Assembly (NCBI GenBank): GCA_009809945.1
Contig: WTPW01001262.1
Span: forward strand, 1 to 64,000
Origin: Gigaspora margarita
Taxonomy: Eukaryota; Glomeromycota; Glomeromycetes; Diversisporales; Gigasporaceae
Length of the DNA: 64,000 bases
Direction: 5' to 3'
This document shows positions 53,185 to 64,000 of this stretch, piece by piece (position 1 is the stretch's first letter; each line of letters opens with the position of its first letter). The notes under the pieces were generated by a model that made no database searches, was not told where the DNA came from, and was given only the letters and a program-made list of their open reading frames with translations. The position numbers and the translations under genes are program-made.

Positions 53185-54439
53185 AGATATAGTTTGTTAA
53201 ACTTGTGTATATTCAAAATGTATAAAAGCAGCAAATGTGGACCCCAAGTTCAACATCCTTTCACTAATAAATAAATTTTTTACAATCTAAATTAAACAAT
53301 TATTAGTGTTCTCATATACTTTAGTTGTAGCCTCTTTTATAATTGCAAATTGTATTAATTCTTCTTTGTTAAGTTTTGTAAAAACACACTTCAAACTTAG
53401 ATTAATCACAGTAACTTGTAAGGTACACAAAGTATTTACTGTCTATTGTCACTCTAGTTATCTACTTTTTTAAAAGAAGTAGATATAGAATAACAATATT
53501 AATTTGTATCTAGTACACTATGTTCATGCATCAGATGACTGGTGGATCATCAAATAATGATAAATATAAATTATATAAGTACTATATATATAACAAATAG
53601 ACTCAATTAAACTCAAGTAATTTATTTGTTATAAAGAAAAAGAAAAAGAAATCTGTTACCAAATTTTTTGTATTCAATAATAGCACATCTGGTTTTGAAT
53701 TTAATGCACTTGCAATCTAAAGCTCTTTATGGTTCAAGTTAGCACATTAAATTCAAAGCAAATATTTTTAATTAAAAATATTCAATTTTGTCTGATCTTT
53801 TTTGCCAAAAATAATTATACTATATAATGACTTTGCTATATGTGCACATAATGTGTAAGTGGTCTTTACTATATGCAGTTGGTGGTTTTACTACTTGTAG
53901 CAATTTGTACTATACTTGCAGAGACCCGGAAAATCCCATTTTGATTTGCAAAAAATTCATTCCGATTTGGTTAAAAAATCTGGTTTATTCTGATATAGTT
54001 TTATTATTATTATTAATAAAAATCGAAGTGATTTCTCACTTAAATTTTGTCTGTCATTATCTAAAATTTTGTTATAAATACTAAAACTACGTTCTACACT
54101 AAACTGGAAGCTATTTTAAAAGTGGCAATTGTCCAGAGCGGAGCAGAGGACCTACATTTTCTGATCAATAGCCAAATTTTGTCTGTCTGTCNGCCCATGT
54201 GATTTGTTTGTGACCATACTAGAGCTCAGACTAAAGTTCGGCCATGTGATTTGTATTATATAATCTACCCAATTGCATCGCCATATGACCATAAATCCAG
54301 CTCTGGACATATAACAGTTTCTGTTAACCTAGTTGATATGGAATTTTAGACCAAAATTCATCTAGACTATTAAACTCAATTTCAGTCACTCTGTAGATGG
54401 GTCAAAAAATTCTGAACTACATTGATATGAAGTAATATT
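53185..54439. other. Non-coding spacer
   Basis: No gene seen. The plus frame at 53827-54084 has no familiar features. One N at 54192. Confidence 0.45.
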
Positions 54440-54718
54440 AGGCCACGCAAAGTTAATTTTTCATTTTGCATAACCCGCCGACCCAATTTTTCCAAAAGAA
54501 TTTTTTTTTTTTTAAATTCCTATCGTGCCAATAATTCCATTTTTGCCATTTAATTTTTTTCTCTGGTGTCACCCGATGATGACCTTAATTTTCTGGAATT
54601 ACCCGATAGGCCTGGTTAAGTTAATTAAAAAAAAAAAAAAAAAAAAAAAATCTGACCCGCCGACCAGAATTTTGAAATGCAAGGTTATGCAAAACGAAAA
54701 ATTAACTTTGCGTGGCCT
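54440..54718. mobile_element. MITE with ~36-bp inverted repeats AGGCCACGCAAAG
   Basis: Left end AGGCCACGCAAAGTTAATTT, then TTCATTTTGCATAACC; right end complementary with one A/G difference. Inner CCCGCCGACC repeats are direct. Non-coding, about 279 bp; a poly-A run (54626-54650) sits inside. Target duplication not clear. Confidence 0.8.
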
Positions 54719-56313
54719 TATGACTAATAGTAGATAAATTCATAAAATGTGCTGGATTATTAATATAGGATCAATATGAATAATTAAAATGGATTAGTAA
54801 TACGTTTTATATAGTTAATAACGATGATGATATTATGCAATCAACAGAAAGAAATATCACATGATTTTTATCCAATCAAACTTGTTATAAATCATGTGAT
54901 CATGGTTAACACTAAAAATTCTGTTTTATACCTTTTTGAGCCAAAAATTCTGAAATATTCATATCTATTTATATATGAACTTTTCTGGGTCCCTGTATAC
55001 TTGTGCATATACTTGTCAAAATATTATCTTAAAAAGGAAATTTGTTTCTTATGCTATATATATATACTTATACATATACTTGTATTGTACAAGAACCCCA
55101 GATATCTAGTATAGAGGTCATATGTTATATATTTCAGCAAAACCCCTGAAATTTGAGAAGCAAAAAACCAGGTTTTGACAATTGTCTTGGCATCCAGTAG
55201 TCCAATTTGAATGAACTTTTTTTAAAATGAAGCTTTTAGTGAGGCACATCTAGCAAAAAAAGTTCATCCAATTCTAATTACTGGTTCAAGAGTTATTTAT
55301 ATGAAAATAGTTTTGTTATTTTTAACAAATTAGATCAAATTGGCCAAAACCTAGCTATGACCTATATGAAAGATGTTTGGGGTCCTCTTATACATGTATT
55401 TATATTTATGCTTATACATGTACATATATATGCATGCACTTATACATGTACTATATCTGAGTTAGAAAAGCAAAGAAAAAAATAAAAAAATAAAAATTTT
55501 TTAGAAATTGTTAAAAAGAAATTAGTGCTACTGAAACATATCTTTTTGCTACTTTTATAAGCACTCTGTCCTATAACTATTTATATCTTTGAGTATTACT
55601 TTTATATTTTTGGGTTTGTTTTTGTCAGATTTTTTTGCTAACTTGATAAATTAATAATTACTAATTTTTAAAAAATAGAAAGAAACTATAATAAATAATT
55701 TGGTTAATTTAATGATCTATTTTGTTACTTGATTACGATTATATATAATAACCAGTTTCTTCATACAAGAAGACCCAAAATTTTGAGTTAGAAATAGCAT
55801 ATTGGTACAATTTAATCAAAATTACTAAAGTATTACTATTTATAGACCAGATTAGCTTATAGAAAAAAAACAATTATTATTGCTTGCTTAGTTACTTTAT
55901 TGAAATAAGTTTGCTATTCAAACAAGCTCTAGTATTATATATTCAAACTTCAATATCTATAATAGAGCTTCTTGTCTAGAACTAATAATTTGAACCTATA
56001 CTAATTATTCTTCTAGCCTGTTAAATGCATAAACTACTAATCTCTAAGTTTTCAAATTTTCTAAACTCTAAGGTTCTAAACTACACGCTATATTTTATAT
56101 AAAACTACTAATATTAGAAAAATATTTAACATATGCTATATAGCTAAAAAGATATTTGAAACATTATTCTGTAGCATTTATTTTAGTTTTTTGCACTGCT
56201 ACTATAGCTGCAAAGTCTAGCTATTCACTAATTAGATCCTTATCCTACTACTATAGCTATAAAGCCTAGCTATATACTAACAAGATTCTCATATTAATAC
56301 TATACAGGTAACC
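54719..56313. other. Non-coding AT-rich spacer
   Basis: Repeated ATATACTTATACATATACTTG strings near 55000-55085 and 55390-55460; no gene recognised. Confidence 0.45.
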
Positions 56314-56321
56314 AATATAAC

Positions 56322-57682
56322 TAGTGTTCTGACCCGGGTAAGTATCACCTGGGTCACCCGCGGGTGGGCAGGTGACCCAGGTTGAATTATGGCCACCTGG
56401 GTGGTCAACCCGCGGGTGACCCGTGGGTCACCTGTGGGTAGAGTTGCTGGTGNNNNNNNNNNNNNNNNNNNNNNNNNNNNNNNNNNNNNNNNNNNNNNNN
56501 NNNNNNNNNNNNNNNNNNNNNNNNNNNNNNNNNNNNNNNNNNNNNNNNNNNNNNNNNNNNNNNNNNNNNNNNNNNNNNNNNNNNNNNNNNNNNNNNNNNN
56601 NNNNNNNNNNNNNNNNNNNNNNNTTTTTTTTTTTCTTTTTTTTAGGATTAGACTACCTACCCGCAGGGCAAAAATACTGTTTCTGATAGATCTTCAGCAC
56701 TATTCCTGATAGAATAAAAAAATTCGATTTACGTGCCTGGTACATACATCAAGAAATCTAAAAACCACAATTATATCTTATAAAGATAAAATACATGCAT
56801 TGAAATCCTAAATAATTAACAATAAAATGTGTATGTAAATACTTTATTGAAGTCGATAATTTAAGAAATATGAATTTTAATGTGCTACATACGTACTTGG
56901 TTATCTGCTTGACGCAATTTGTAACCTATAATCAAGTTACACATTAAAATTAAATTATTGACTTCAATAAATTTTAAGTAATGTTTATATTTTGTCTCTA
57001 TAAGGTGTGATTGTAGCTTTTAAATTTCTTGCACTGTATGCCTATAACATTATTTTCAGACACATATTAGCTACCGTATAGTCATGAAATAACATCCATG
57101 TGCGTTATTAAGGATAAGGTCTTGAATTAAACTTAATTTAGGCCAAATTTTAAAATTACACATTATTTTGCGGCTATGCGATAATAATTAATCGAATACA
57201 GTACAAATATAATTTATTGCTAAAAATTCTTTGCTTTCTTTAGCTCTCTTAACTATGTGTCTCGAATAACCTCATGGACGTTATTTACGTGTAGATGCGG
57301 TGCTGTATTATTTTAAGGATTAATATTTTAGGTAAGTTGAAACCAACGTTATAGAATATTCATGATTTCATTATAACCAAGCAATGCTATGAGAATTGAC
57401 TTTGAGAAGCCTTTAAGAGCCCTGTCAGGAATGATACATAAAACGGGGGATTTCGTTCTATCAGAAACAGTACCATGATCTATTAGGATCGGTATTTTTG
57501 CACCCACGGGTGACCCGTAGCAAAATTTTTTTGTTACTTAGTGTTCACCCAGGTCACCCGAGTGACCCAGCCACAGGTGACCCGTAGCAGAAATTTTCTA
57601 TTACCTAGTGTTCACCTGGGTCACCTGGGCGACCCACCCGCGGGTGACCCAGGTTGGATTTTTGTGACGGGTCAGAACACTA
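56322..57682. mobile_element. hAT-type non-autonomous element (1361 bp with gap)
   Basis: Ends TAGTGTTCTGACCCG and its complement CGGGTCAGAACACTA, perfect over 15 bp. Flanks aatataac (56314-56321) and gatataac (57683-57690) form an 8-bp duplication with one difference. GGGTGACCC/GGGTCACC repeats crowd both ends and make it GC-rich against the background. 171 N at 56453-56623. The frames across the N are artefacts. Confidence 0.86.
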
Positions 57683-57793
57683 GATATAACTATAGAAGTT
57701 ATATTAAAATATACCAATATGCCTTAATAATATTAGCTATAATTAGTAACTATATAGGTGATTATATAAAGCTTGTGATAAATCTGAATATCA

Positions 57794-57935
57794 CTAGAAT
57801 TTTACTAATAAATTAAGTATAAACTAATAAAATTTACAATAGCGATTGGCAAGCCTATATATCTCTAGAATTTTACTAATAAATTAAGCATAAACTAGTA
57901 AAATTTACAATTGCAATCAGCAATCCTATATGTCT
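57794..57935. repeat. Tandem duplication, period 71 bp
   Basis: Two copies of a unit beginning CTAGAATTTTACTAATAAAT, at 57794 and 57865, differing at a few C/T and A/T positions. Confidence 0.75.
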
Positions 57936-57998
57936 TTTAAATATTACTAATAAATAAATAGATTATAATACATGTTGGTAATAGTGATCAAAAACAAT

Positions 57999-58316
57999 AT
58001 ACCATATATGTCCGAAAATAAGCTACTACTTAAAATAAGCTACCTCTGATTTTTTTCAAAAATCTTAAAAAAATGTGTTAGCAGTTGCTATATATAAAAG
58101 TCAAATTTTCTAAGACTCTCAAAAGTATCATTAAGTAAACTTGTTCAGAACATTAAAATACACCTATAGTAAAAATTTGGTGTCATTCAGATAACTTTTT
58201 ATTAGTACATTTTTCAATTTTTTCAAAAACTTAATATTCGAAAATAAGCTACTCCATGTTTTTTCATGTAATTTTTTGGCCAAAAAAGTTGGCTTATTTT
58301 TGGACATATACGGTAT
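57999..58316. mobile_element. Element with ATACCRTATATGTCCRAAAA ends carrying a hairpin core
   Basis: Left ATACCATATATGTCCGAAAA, right complement of ATACCGTATATGTCCAAAAA; both continue into TAAGCYAC. One copy of the core (TTAAGTAAACTTGTTCAGAA at 58133-58152). Similar outer sequence (AAAATAAGCTAC) flanks hairpin copies B and D, so this may be the complete transposon from which those derive. Confidence 0.7.
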
Positions 58317-58978
58317 ATTTCTTTATTATTTATTATTTTAATAAATATATAAAGAAGCTACTATTTCTACCATGGTATTTTGCTATTTCTACTATAGTAA
58401 CTATGAAAGCATTTTGGGTTTGAAACCCTGAAATTAAAATTTGAACACAAAATTGTTTTTGACCTATTTTACTTGAAAGACAAAATTATTTGATACTTAA
58501 GGAACATATCTATATAAATTTTATTTGCTCTTTTTTATAAAAAATTTTAATTTTCTCTAATGAAGATAAAATAGGCCTTTTTCAAAAATCAATTTCGGTG
58601 GTATCGCTAATAGTAACACAAAAATTTCTATTTTTAGAATTCAGATAATAAATCTAATTCTATCTTTGACCTTAATCTTAACTCTAACTCTAACCCTAAC
58701 TCTAATCCTAGCTCTAAAAACTAATAAATAAACCTTCTTTTGCATCTAATTAAAGTTTTAGAGCTTATTTTCTAATCTAATAGTAGTTAAATCATCAAAA
58801 TCGGCCTATGGATCCCAAGTTATTTGGGATCAAAGAAGAAAATATAAGAATTAACAAATTCAATGTTATACAAAGTACTATACAATAGTGTTAAATGAAA
58901 AATTATAATTTGTACAAAATTTTATTAATACAATTGACTTTGGACTTTTATGTAACAGAAAGTCTACCAACACATGCA
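58317..58978. other. Non-coding spacer
   Basis: Contains a degenerate run of CTAACTCTAACCCTAA-type units at 58676-58716. No gene seen. Confidence 0.5.
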
Positions 58979-59744
58979 GGTCATATAACATTTCATCTTA
59001 CAAACACATACCAAAATAATTTTTTTGAATTAAAAAATGGTCTGTTAAGCTTTTTTAACATCCTAATAAAGCTAGTTCTTCTGGTCTTTCCAGTTTTAAA
59101 AGTGATGAGTTATTAAAATCTGATTAGTAGAAACAAAAATATGATCTTTCAAATTTGGGCAATTTTCTAAAGATTATATAGAAACATTACATAAACTTTA
59201 TACTTTTATATTTAGCTCTATTGAGTTTATATTAATAATCTCACCACTATTAGAACCAAAAAGACCAGGAACATATTTTTTAAAATAGTAAAGGAGATTA
59301 ACCTATTATAAAATTTCAGTCAACCCATTTTTTAATTTTAAAAAAAGAAATAAAAAAAAGGTGGTCTGGAAGACTTTTAAACTAAGTTAACCTCTTTTAT
59401 CACTCTAAATAAAATTATTCTTCTGGTCTTTTTGATACTAGCTTGGTGATATTATTAAAATTAACTCACAAGAGTCGGATATATAAGCTCATTAAATTTA
59501 TATAACATATTTATATAATCTTTAGAATGTTGCCCAAATTTTGAAAGGTAATATCTCTAGTTCTACTGATTAGTTTTTAATAATTTATCACTATTAGAAC
59601 TGGAAAGACCAGGAGAACAAACTTTATTAAAGAAAGATAAAGGATGCTATCTTGGTGTAAAGCCTTAACTAATCTTTTTTAAATCAAAAAATTAAAAAAA
59701 TTATTATTTTGGTATGTGTTCATAAGATAAAATATCACGTGATC
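58979..59744. repeat. Long palindrome (about 765 bp)
   Basis: Arms of about 375 bp with apex near 59360. Anchors: ACAAACACATACCAAAATAA at 59010-59030 against TTATTTTGGTATGTGTT at 59705; TTCTTCTGGTCTTTCCAG at 59077 against CTGGAAAGACCAGGAGAAC at 59600. Nested inner pairs such as ACCAAAAAGACCAGGA/TTCTGGTCTTTTTG occur too. Non-coding. Confidence 0.75.
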
Positions 59745-62555
59745 TGTATATATCTATAAACTTTCTGTTTAAGTAAAGTTGTTCTTTGGCTCAATAAAAA
59801 TGTTAGTTTTTTAAAATATATTTATTATTTTATTAGAAAAATTTTTACTATAATAAAAAATTTTTTTAAACTATATAAATTTAAAGATAAAAAAGCTATC
59901 AAATAAAAAATCATGATTTGTGCAGATTTTATTATTTTATTACCATAATTGACTTTTGGTCTTAAGTAAACTTGTTCTTTGGCTCAAAAAATGCTAGTTT
60001 CTTAAGGGATACTAGAAATCACCTAATTTCTTAGAGGAGGTAGTTTTTAGCCTAGTCAGGTTACTATATATCCTTTATTCTAATTGGCTAATACAATATA
60101 TTATTTATAAAATCTATATTATTAATTTTGAGTTTGTATGTTTTAATATTTTTTATTGAATCAGCCTGAAAATGTGATCTTCTAAAATGTGATAAATGTA
60201 AAAAAATTAATTATGATATTATATAATAAAAAAAACTCAAGTACACTTTGCTATTTTTTGATTTACTATTCAAAAATCATGGTTAGACTATGTGAAAAAT
60301 TTAAAATAAAGTAATCAGTTATGATGATACTGTAGTATTTAAATCTGTAATTATAGTCAATAATAAAATCATAATAGATTTGTTATAATTTGTAATTGAT
60401 CTATTACTATAAATTAATAATTAGTTTGTTTTTTTTTAAGGTGAGGCCTTGCTTATATTTTTATTGAATAATTTATATAAGTGTTACATAGAGTACTATG
60501 GATCACTTAAATTGTATAGTAACAAATATATATAAATAACATGCAAAAATAGAAGCTTAGACTAATTTATTTGTGACCTAAACCTACTATAGTGGTCAAG
60601 ACTTATCTAAATTTGAATAGACAAAATGTAATTTGTAGGAGTACTATATTTGATCCATATAGTGGACCAGATACTGATCTTGCAAAGGGCTTGACCTATT
60701 AGTGAGCATATATTGGAATCATTGTGAAGTTGGTCTGGAAACCACAAAGGCAGTTATAGGTAAAAATTTTGCATAGGTATTGTTTTTTATAAGGAGAGCA
60801 TGTAAGTATTAGTTTGGGCCTGTTGTTCTTGAGACAAATATTGTTGGTTTTCTTCCAGTAGGCAAATGTAGAGCAGTATAGTTCATATTAGCTCATAGAA
60901 CTCTTCTGACATTTTAAGAAAAGTTTTGACAATTATTTGGGATGTCTGTTTGTAGGATATATTGAGAGATTGTACTGATTGGATTAGAGGAGTAGAGATA
61001 ATGCCCTTCAAGTTAGAGACCAAAGAGTAAAAGTATAAGAAGGTTGGGGTAGAGTTGAAAGAGGAATAGATATAAATTAGTTGAATAAGGCTATTGTATT
61101 AGAAAGGAGGTAGGTCTAAATCACTGCTTTTGACAGTTTCAAAATAGCTGTGTAAATAATTTGGTTGATAAGTGAGGGTTTTTGGCAGGTTCTCCAGTGA
61201 GAAAAAAAGTCTGATATTCTGTACTCAAAGCAGTTAGCTAAGGAGAATGTGTCTGGAAATGTAGTATGCAGATATAATTATATGGTAAATTGTTAAGTAG
61301 AGTTTTAGTTTTGAAAGATTTTAGATAGTTAAGTTTGGGTTAGTAAAGTTATTGGAGCTCTTTTAAATTAATTATTAGTTGTCAACTTTCAATTGTATAT
61401 ATATATATTATATTAATTAATTAAGATATCTAAGCAGAAAAATTAATTAAGATATTATTATTTACCAAATATCAATATTTATTATTATTTAATTTGGGTT
61501 CATATGCTTTAGCATTTTTGATTGGATCAGATCCAAAAATGTGATCTGAAATGTGATCTAAATAGAAAATTATACATTTTATGAAGGTAGGCGAAATAAT
61601 GAAATTATTATATTTGGTCATAATCAATATTTTATATTAGAAGACCAATATTATCTATAACATAGTTAGGCTATGAGAGAATTTAAAATAAGATGCTAAT
61701 ACTATTTAAATCTGTAATTTATTTGCATATTAATTTCATAATAATTCGTCATAATTCATAATTGATCTATTACTATAAATTAATAATCAGTTATTATCTA
61801 TTTATATTTATTATTTATTAAATTTAAATTTAAAAAATCAGCTTTGCTTATTATATACACTTTGTATAGTGGCCTACTATAATATTGTGAACACTTTTAA
61901 AAAATTTATATAGAGCTAAATTTATAAGATATTAAGCTAAAAATAAAAATATAAATTTATTAAATCTATATACCTATGTATTTAAGCATATAATATATAT
62001 ATTATATCTGTAAAAGTTGTATATATGTAGTTTTTAAAAAAAAATAATTTACTAAATATTTAAATATGTTTTAGTTCAATAATAAATAGATAAATGTAAT
62101 AAATAAATAATAAATAAGTTATAAATTATTCATTATAATTAGCCAATCAGATAATAGATTTAGTTATACAATGAAGGTGGGTATATACCTACCAGATACA
62201 AATAGAAATTCTCAAAAATTAATTATTAAATTCAAAATTAAAATATTTTTAAAAAATTTTTAAATATCTGATATAATATTTATTACTATATTTAGTAATT
62301 TTATAATATTTTTTTAAAAAATTTAAAATTCTAGAATATGTGTAATTTGTTATGCTAAACAAATTTTACTTAGTAATTAAGTTTAGTTTACTTAATAAAA
62401 AAATAACTTTTATATATACTGAAAATTAACATTTATATTTATATTAAAACTATATTTTTACTAGTAAATTATACAAATAAAAACTCTAAAAAATTTTAAA
62501 TTAATTATTTTAAAAAGTACTGCATAGAATTTTATAATTTTTTTATTTAAAAGTT
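59745..62555. other. Non-coding stretch with decayed repeats
   Basis: Two direct repeats of TAAGTAAACTTGTTCTTTGGCTC occur near 59768 and 59963, with shared flanks back to 58900. 60440-61370 has a different base composition (more G on the plus strand) and broken minus-strand frames (for example EEFYELI*TILLYICLLEEN) that may be an old retroelement; I cannot name it. The rest is AT-rich. Confidence 0.4.
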
Positions 62556-63590
62556 TTAGCAGTCATAGAACATGTTACACCTGTTGATATATGAGTGTTA
62601 GTTTATAATAAAAATTATAATAAAAACATATGAATTTACTATAAACTTTAAACCACATATTATTTTTAACTTACATATTAACTTTTTTCAAATTTTGTGA
62701 TTAAGCATATTGAAAATAGTAGATTTAGGTTTCTTAAAATACTTATTAAAATTTTGTTAATTTTGTACAATTTCAAAATGCAACTTTGTTAAAAACAAAA
62801 TTTACTTATTTTAAATTGGCAATTATGTGTAAAATTATGCTCTGAACAACTTTACTTAGTAGCAAAATATAGGTTATCTTGATAAAAAAAAATGTTAGCT
62901 ATATACTAAAGTTAAAATTTTTGGTTTGTAATATAAAACCCCCTTTTTTTGTCAAGATAACCTGCTTTGGCTTCTAAGTAAACTTGTTCAGCATGTAATT
63001 CTATCCATGTTAAAGTCAAAACACATTTTCTCAAACCTTTTACTAAGTGAAAAATAGGGTTAAAATTAGAAAAAAAATTTTTCTAAATTTAATCCCATTT
63101 TCACTTAGTAAAAAAAGGGTTGAGAATATGTGGTTTGACTTTGATATGAGTAGAATTTCATGCTGAACAAGTTTACTTAGAAGCCCAAAGCAGGTTATCT
63201 TGACAAAAAAAGGGGTTTATATTACAAACCAAAAAATTTTTTAAATTTAGTATATAGCTAACCTATTTTTTTTGTCAAAATAACCTATATTTTGCTACTA
63301 AGTAAAGTTGTTCAGAGCATAATTTTACATATAATTGCTAATATAAAATTAGTAAAATTGGTTTTTGACAAAGTTGCATTTTGAAATTGTACAAAATTAA
63401 CAAATTTTAAAGAAGTGTTCTAAGTAATCTTAATCTACTATTTTCAATATGCTTAATTGCAAAATTTGAAAAAAAGTTAATATATAAGTTAAAATAATGT
63501 ATGGCTTAAAGTTTATAGTAAATTCATATGTTTTTATTATAATTTTTATTATAATTTATCAACTAGCATGACATGTCCTATGACTGTTAG
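62556..63590. repeat. Giant palindrome (about 1035 bp) with four hairpin cores
   Basis: Arms of about 515 bp with apex at about 63076 (AAAAAAAATTTTT). Anchors left/right: CAGTCATAGAACATGT / ACATGTCCTATGACTG; AACATATGAATTTACTATAA / its complement; CTGAACAACTTTACTTAGTA / TACTAAGTAAAGTTGTTCAG; TAAGTAAACTTGTTCAGCAT / ATGCTGAACAAGTTTACTTA. No coding frame. Flank ends TTAGC / CTGTTAG. Confidence 0.85.
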
Positions 63591-63702
63591 ATTTAAATAA
63601 TATTTTACAATTTTTAGCTTTATATTTTGTTTATTTAGCTTAATATAAATTTTTCAAAAAGTGTCCATAATAATATAGCACTCTTCAGTATTCTAATCTT
63701 AG

Positions 63703-63947
63703 GATCCAGTAATTAGAATTTAATTATTTTGAGCTTGTTAGAATCCTCTCATTGAGAGAAACATTTTGATAGTTGAATTATCAAAATTGGCCCAGTAGAT
63801 TAAAAGTTATTAACATTTAAATATTAATTTTTAATTGTTAATAACTTTTGATATACTAGGTCAATTTTGACAATTTAACTACCAAAATGACACTCTCAAT
63901 GAGTGAGTTCTAACAAGCCAAAACTATTAAAATCTAATTACTGGATC
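63703..63947. repeat. Hairpin element (245 bp)
   Basis: Ends GATCCAGTAATTAGA and complement; inner anchors CTTGTTAGAATCCTCTCATT / AATGAGTGAGTTCTAACAAG and AAAGTTATTAACA / GTTAATAACTTTT near the apex at about 63825. Lies next to the giant palindrome. Confidence 0.75.
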
Positions 63948-64000
63948 TAATTTTGGAATAAATTAACAGTTTATAATTTATTAAAATTTATAAACTATTT

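Noticed and set aside
56389..56709. Two plus-strand frames across 56453-56623
   Set aside because: Mostly N; the flanks are GGGTCACC repeats of a hAT-type element.
60440..61370. A possible old LINE or other coding element on the minus strand
   Set aside because: Frames are broken and no RT or nuclease motif could be identified.

Overview
The window looks like a piece of a very AT-rich, intron-rich, transposon-packed fungal genome. It is most probably an arbuscular mycorrhizal fungus of the Rhizophagus/Glomus group. That placement is an inference from three things seen here: a pseudokinase fused to Sel1-like repeats whose activation loop reads ISNFK, a tyrosine-kinase-like pseudogene with the HRD...YVAPE layout, and a many-intron hybrid histidine kinase, all in a sea of decayed elements. 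Only three genes look intact or nearly so. No rRNA, ordinary tRNA or CRISPR array was seen. 

Layout. 1-1.8 kb: non-coding, with a short hairpin and a hAT-type MITE. 1.8-16.1 kb: one old Ty3/gypsy-type LTR retrotransposon on the minus strand (gag, protease, RT, RNase H, integrase, polypurine tract, two ~1.28-kb LTRs), dead by stops, frameshifts and CpG decay and interrupted by at least four smaller elements. It also contains two related blocks, one with a Sel1-like motif. 16.1-31 kb: a graveyard of non-autonomous elements, including hAT-like elements with 8-bp target duplications, a tRNA-headed ~950-bp SINE in two copies, MULE-like MITEs and long hairpins. 31.1-36.2 kb (minus): a hybrid histidine kinase that I could assemble into 18 exons and 1246 codons with no frame break (PAS-GAF-HisKA-HATPase-REC-GAF-HisKA-degenerate HATPase). 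36.2-43.3 kb: foldback elements, an array of tandem hairpins and a kinase pseudogene. 43.3-46.1 kb: a pogo/CENP-B-like DNA transposon with terminal inverted repeats and a 541-aa transposase. 48.2-50.6 kb (plus): a five-exon, 690-aa protein with an MLKL-like four-helix N-terminus, a pseudokinase and Sel1-like repeats. 50.6-64 kb: more hAT-like elements, a second tandem-hairpin array and several very large palindromes, one of about 1.03 kb. 

The three genes are not an operon and need not act together. Both host genes are signalling proteins of families expanded in these fungi: one senses and relays by phosphotransfer, the other is a candidate membrane-acting or scaffold pseudokinase. The strongest unexplained signal is structural. 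A recurring hairpin repeat carries an inverted pair of a conserved core (consensus near TTAAGTAAACTTGTT) at eight or more loci, and two arrays hold a second hairpin type repeated in tandem.
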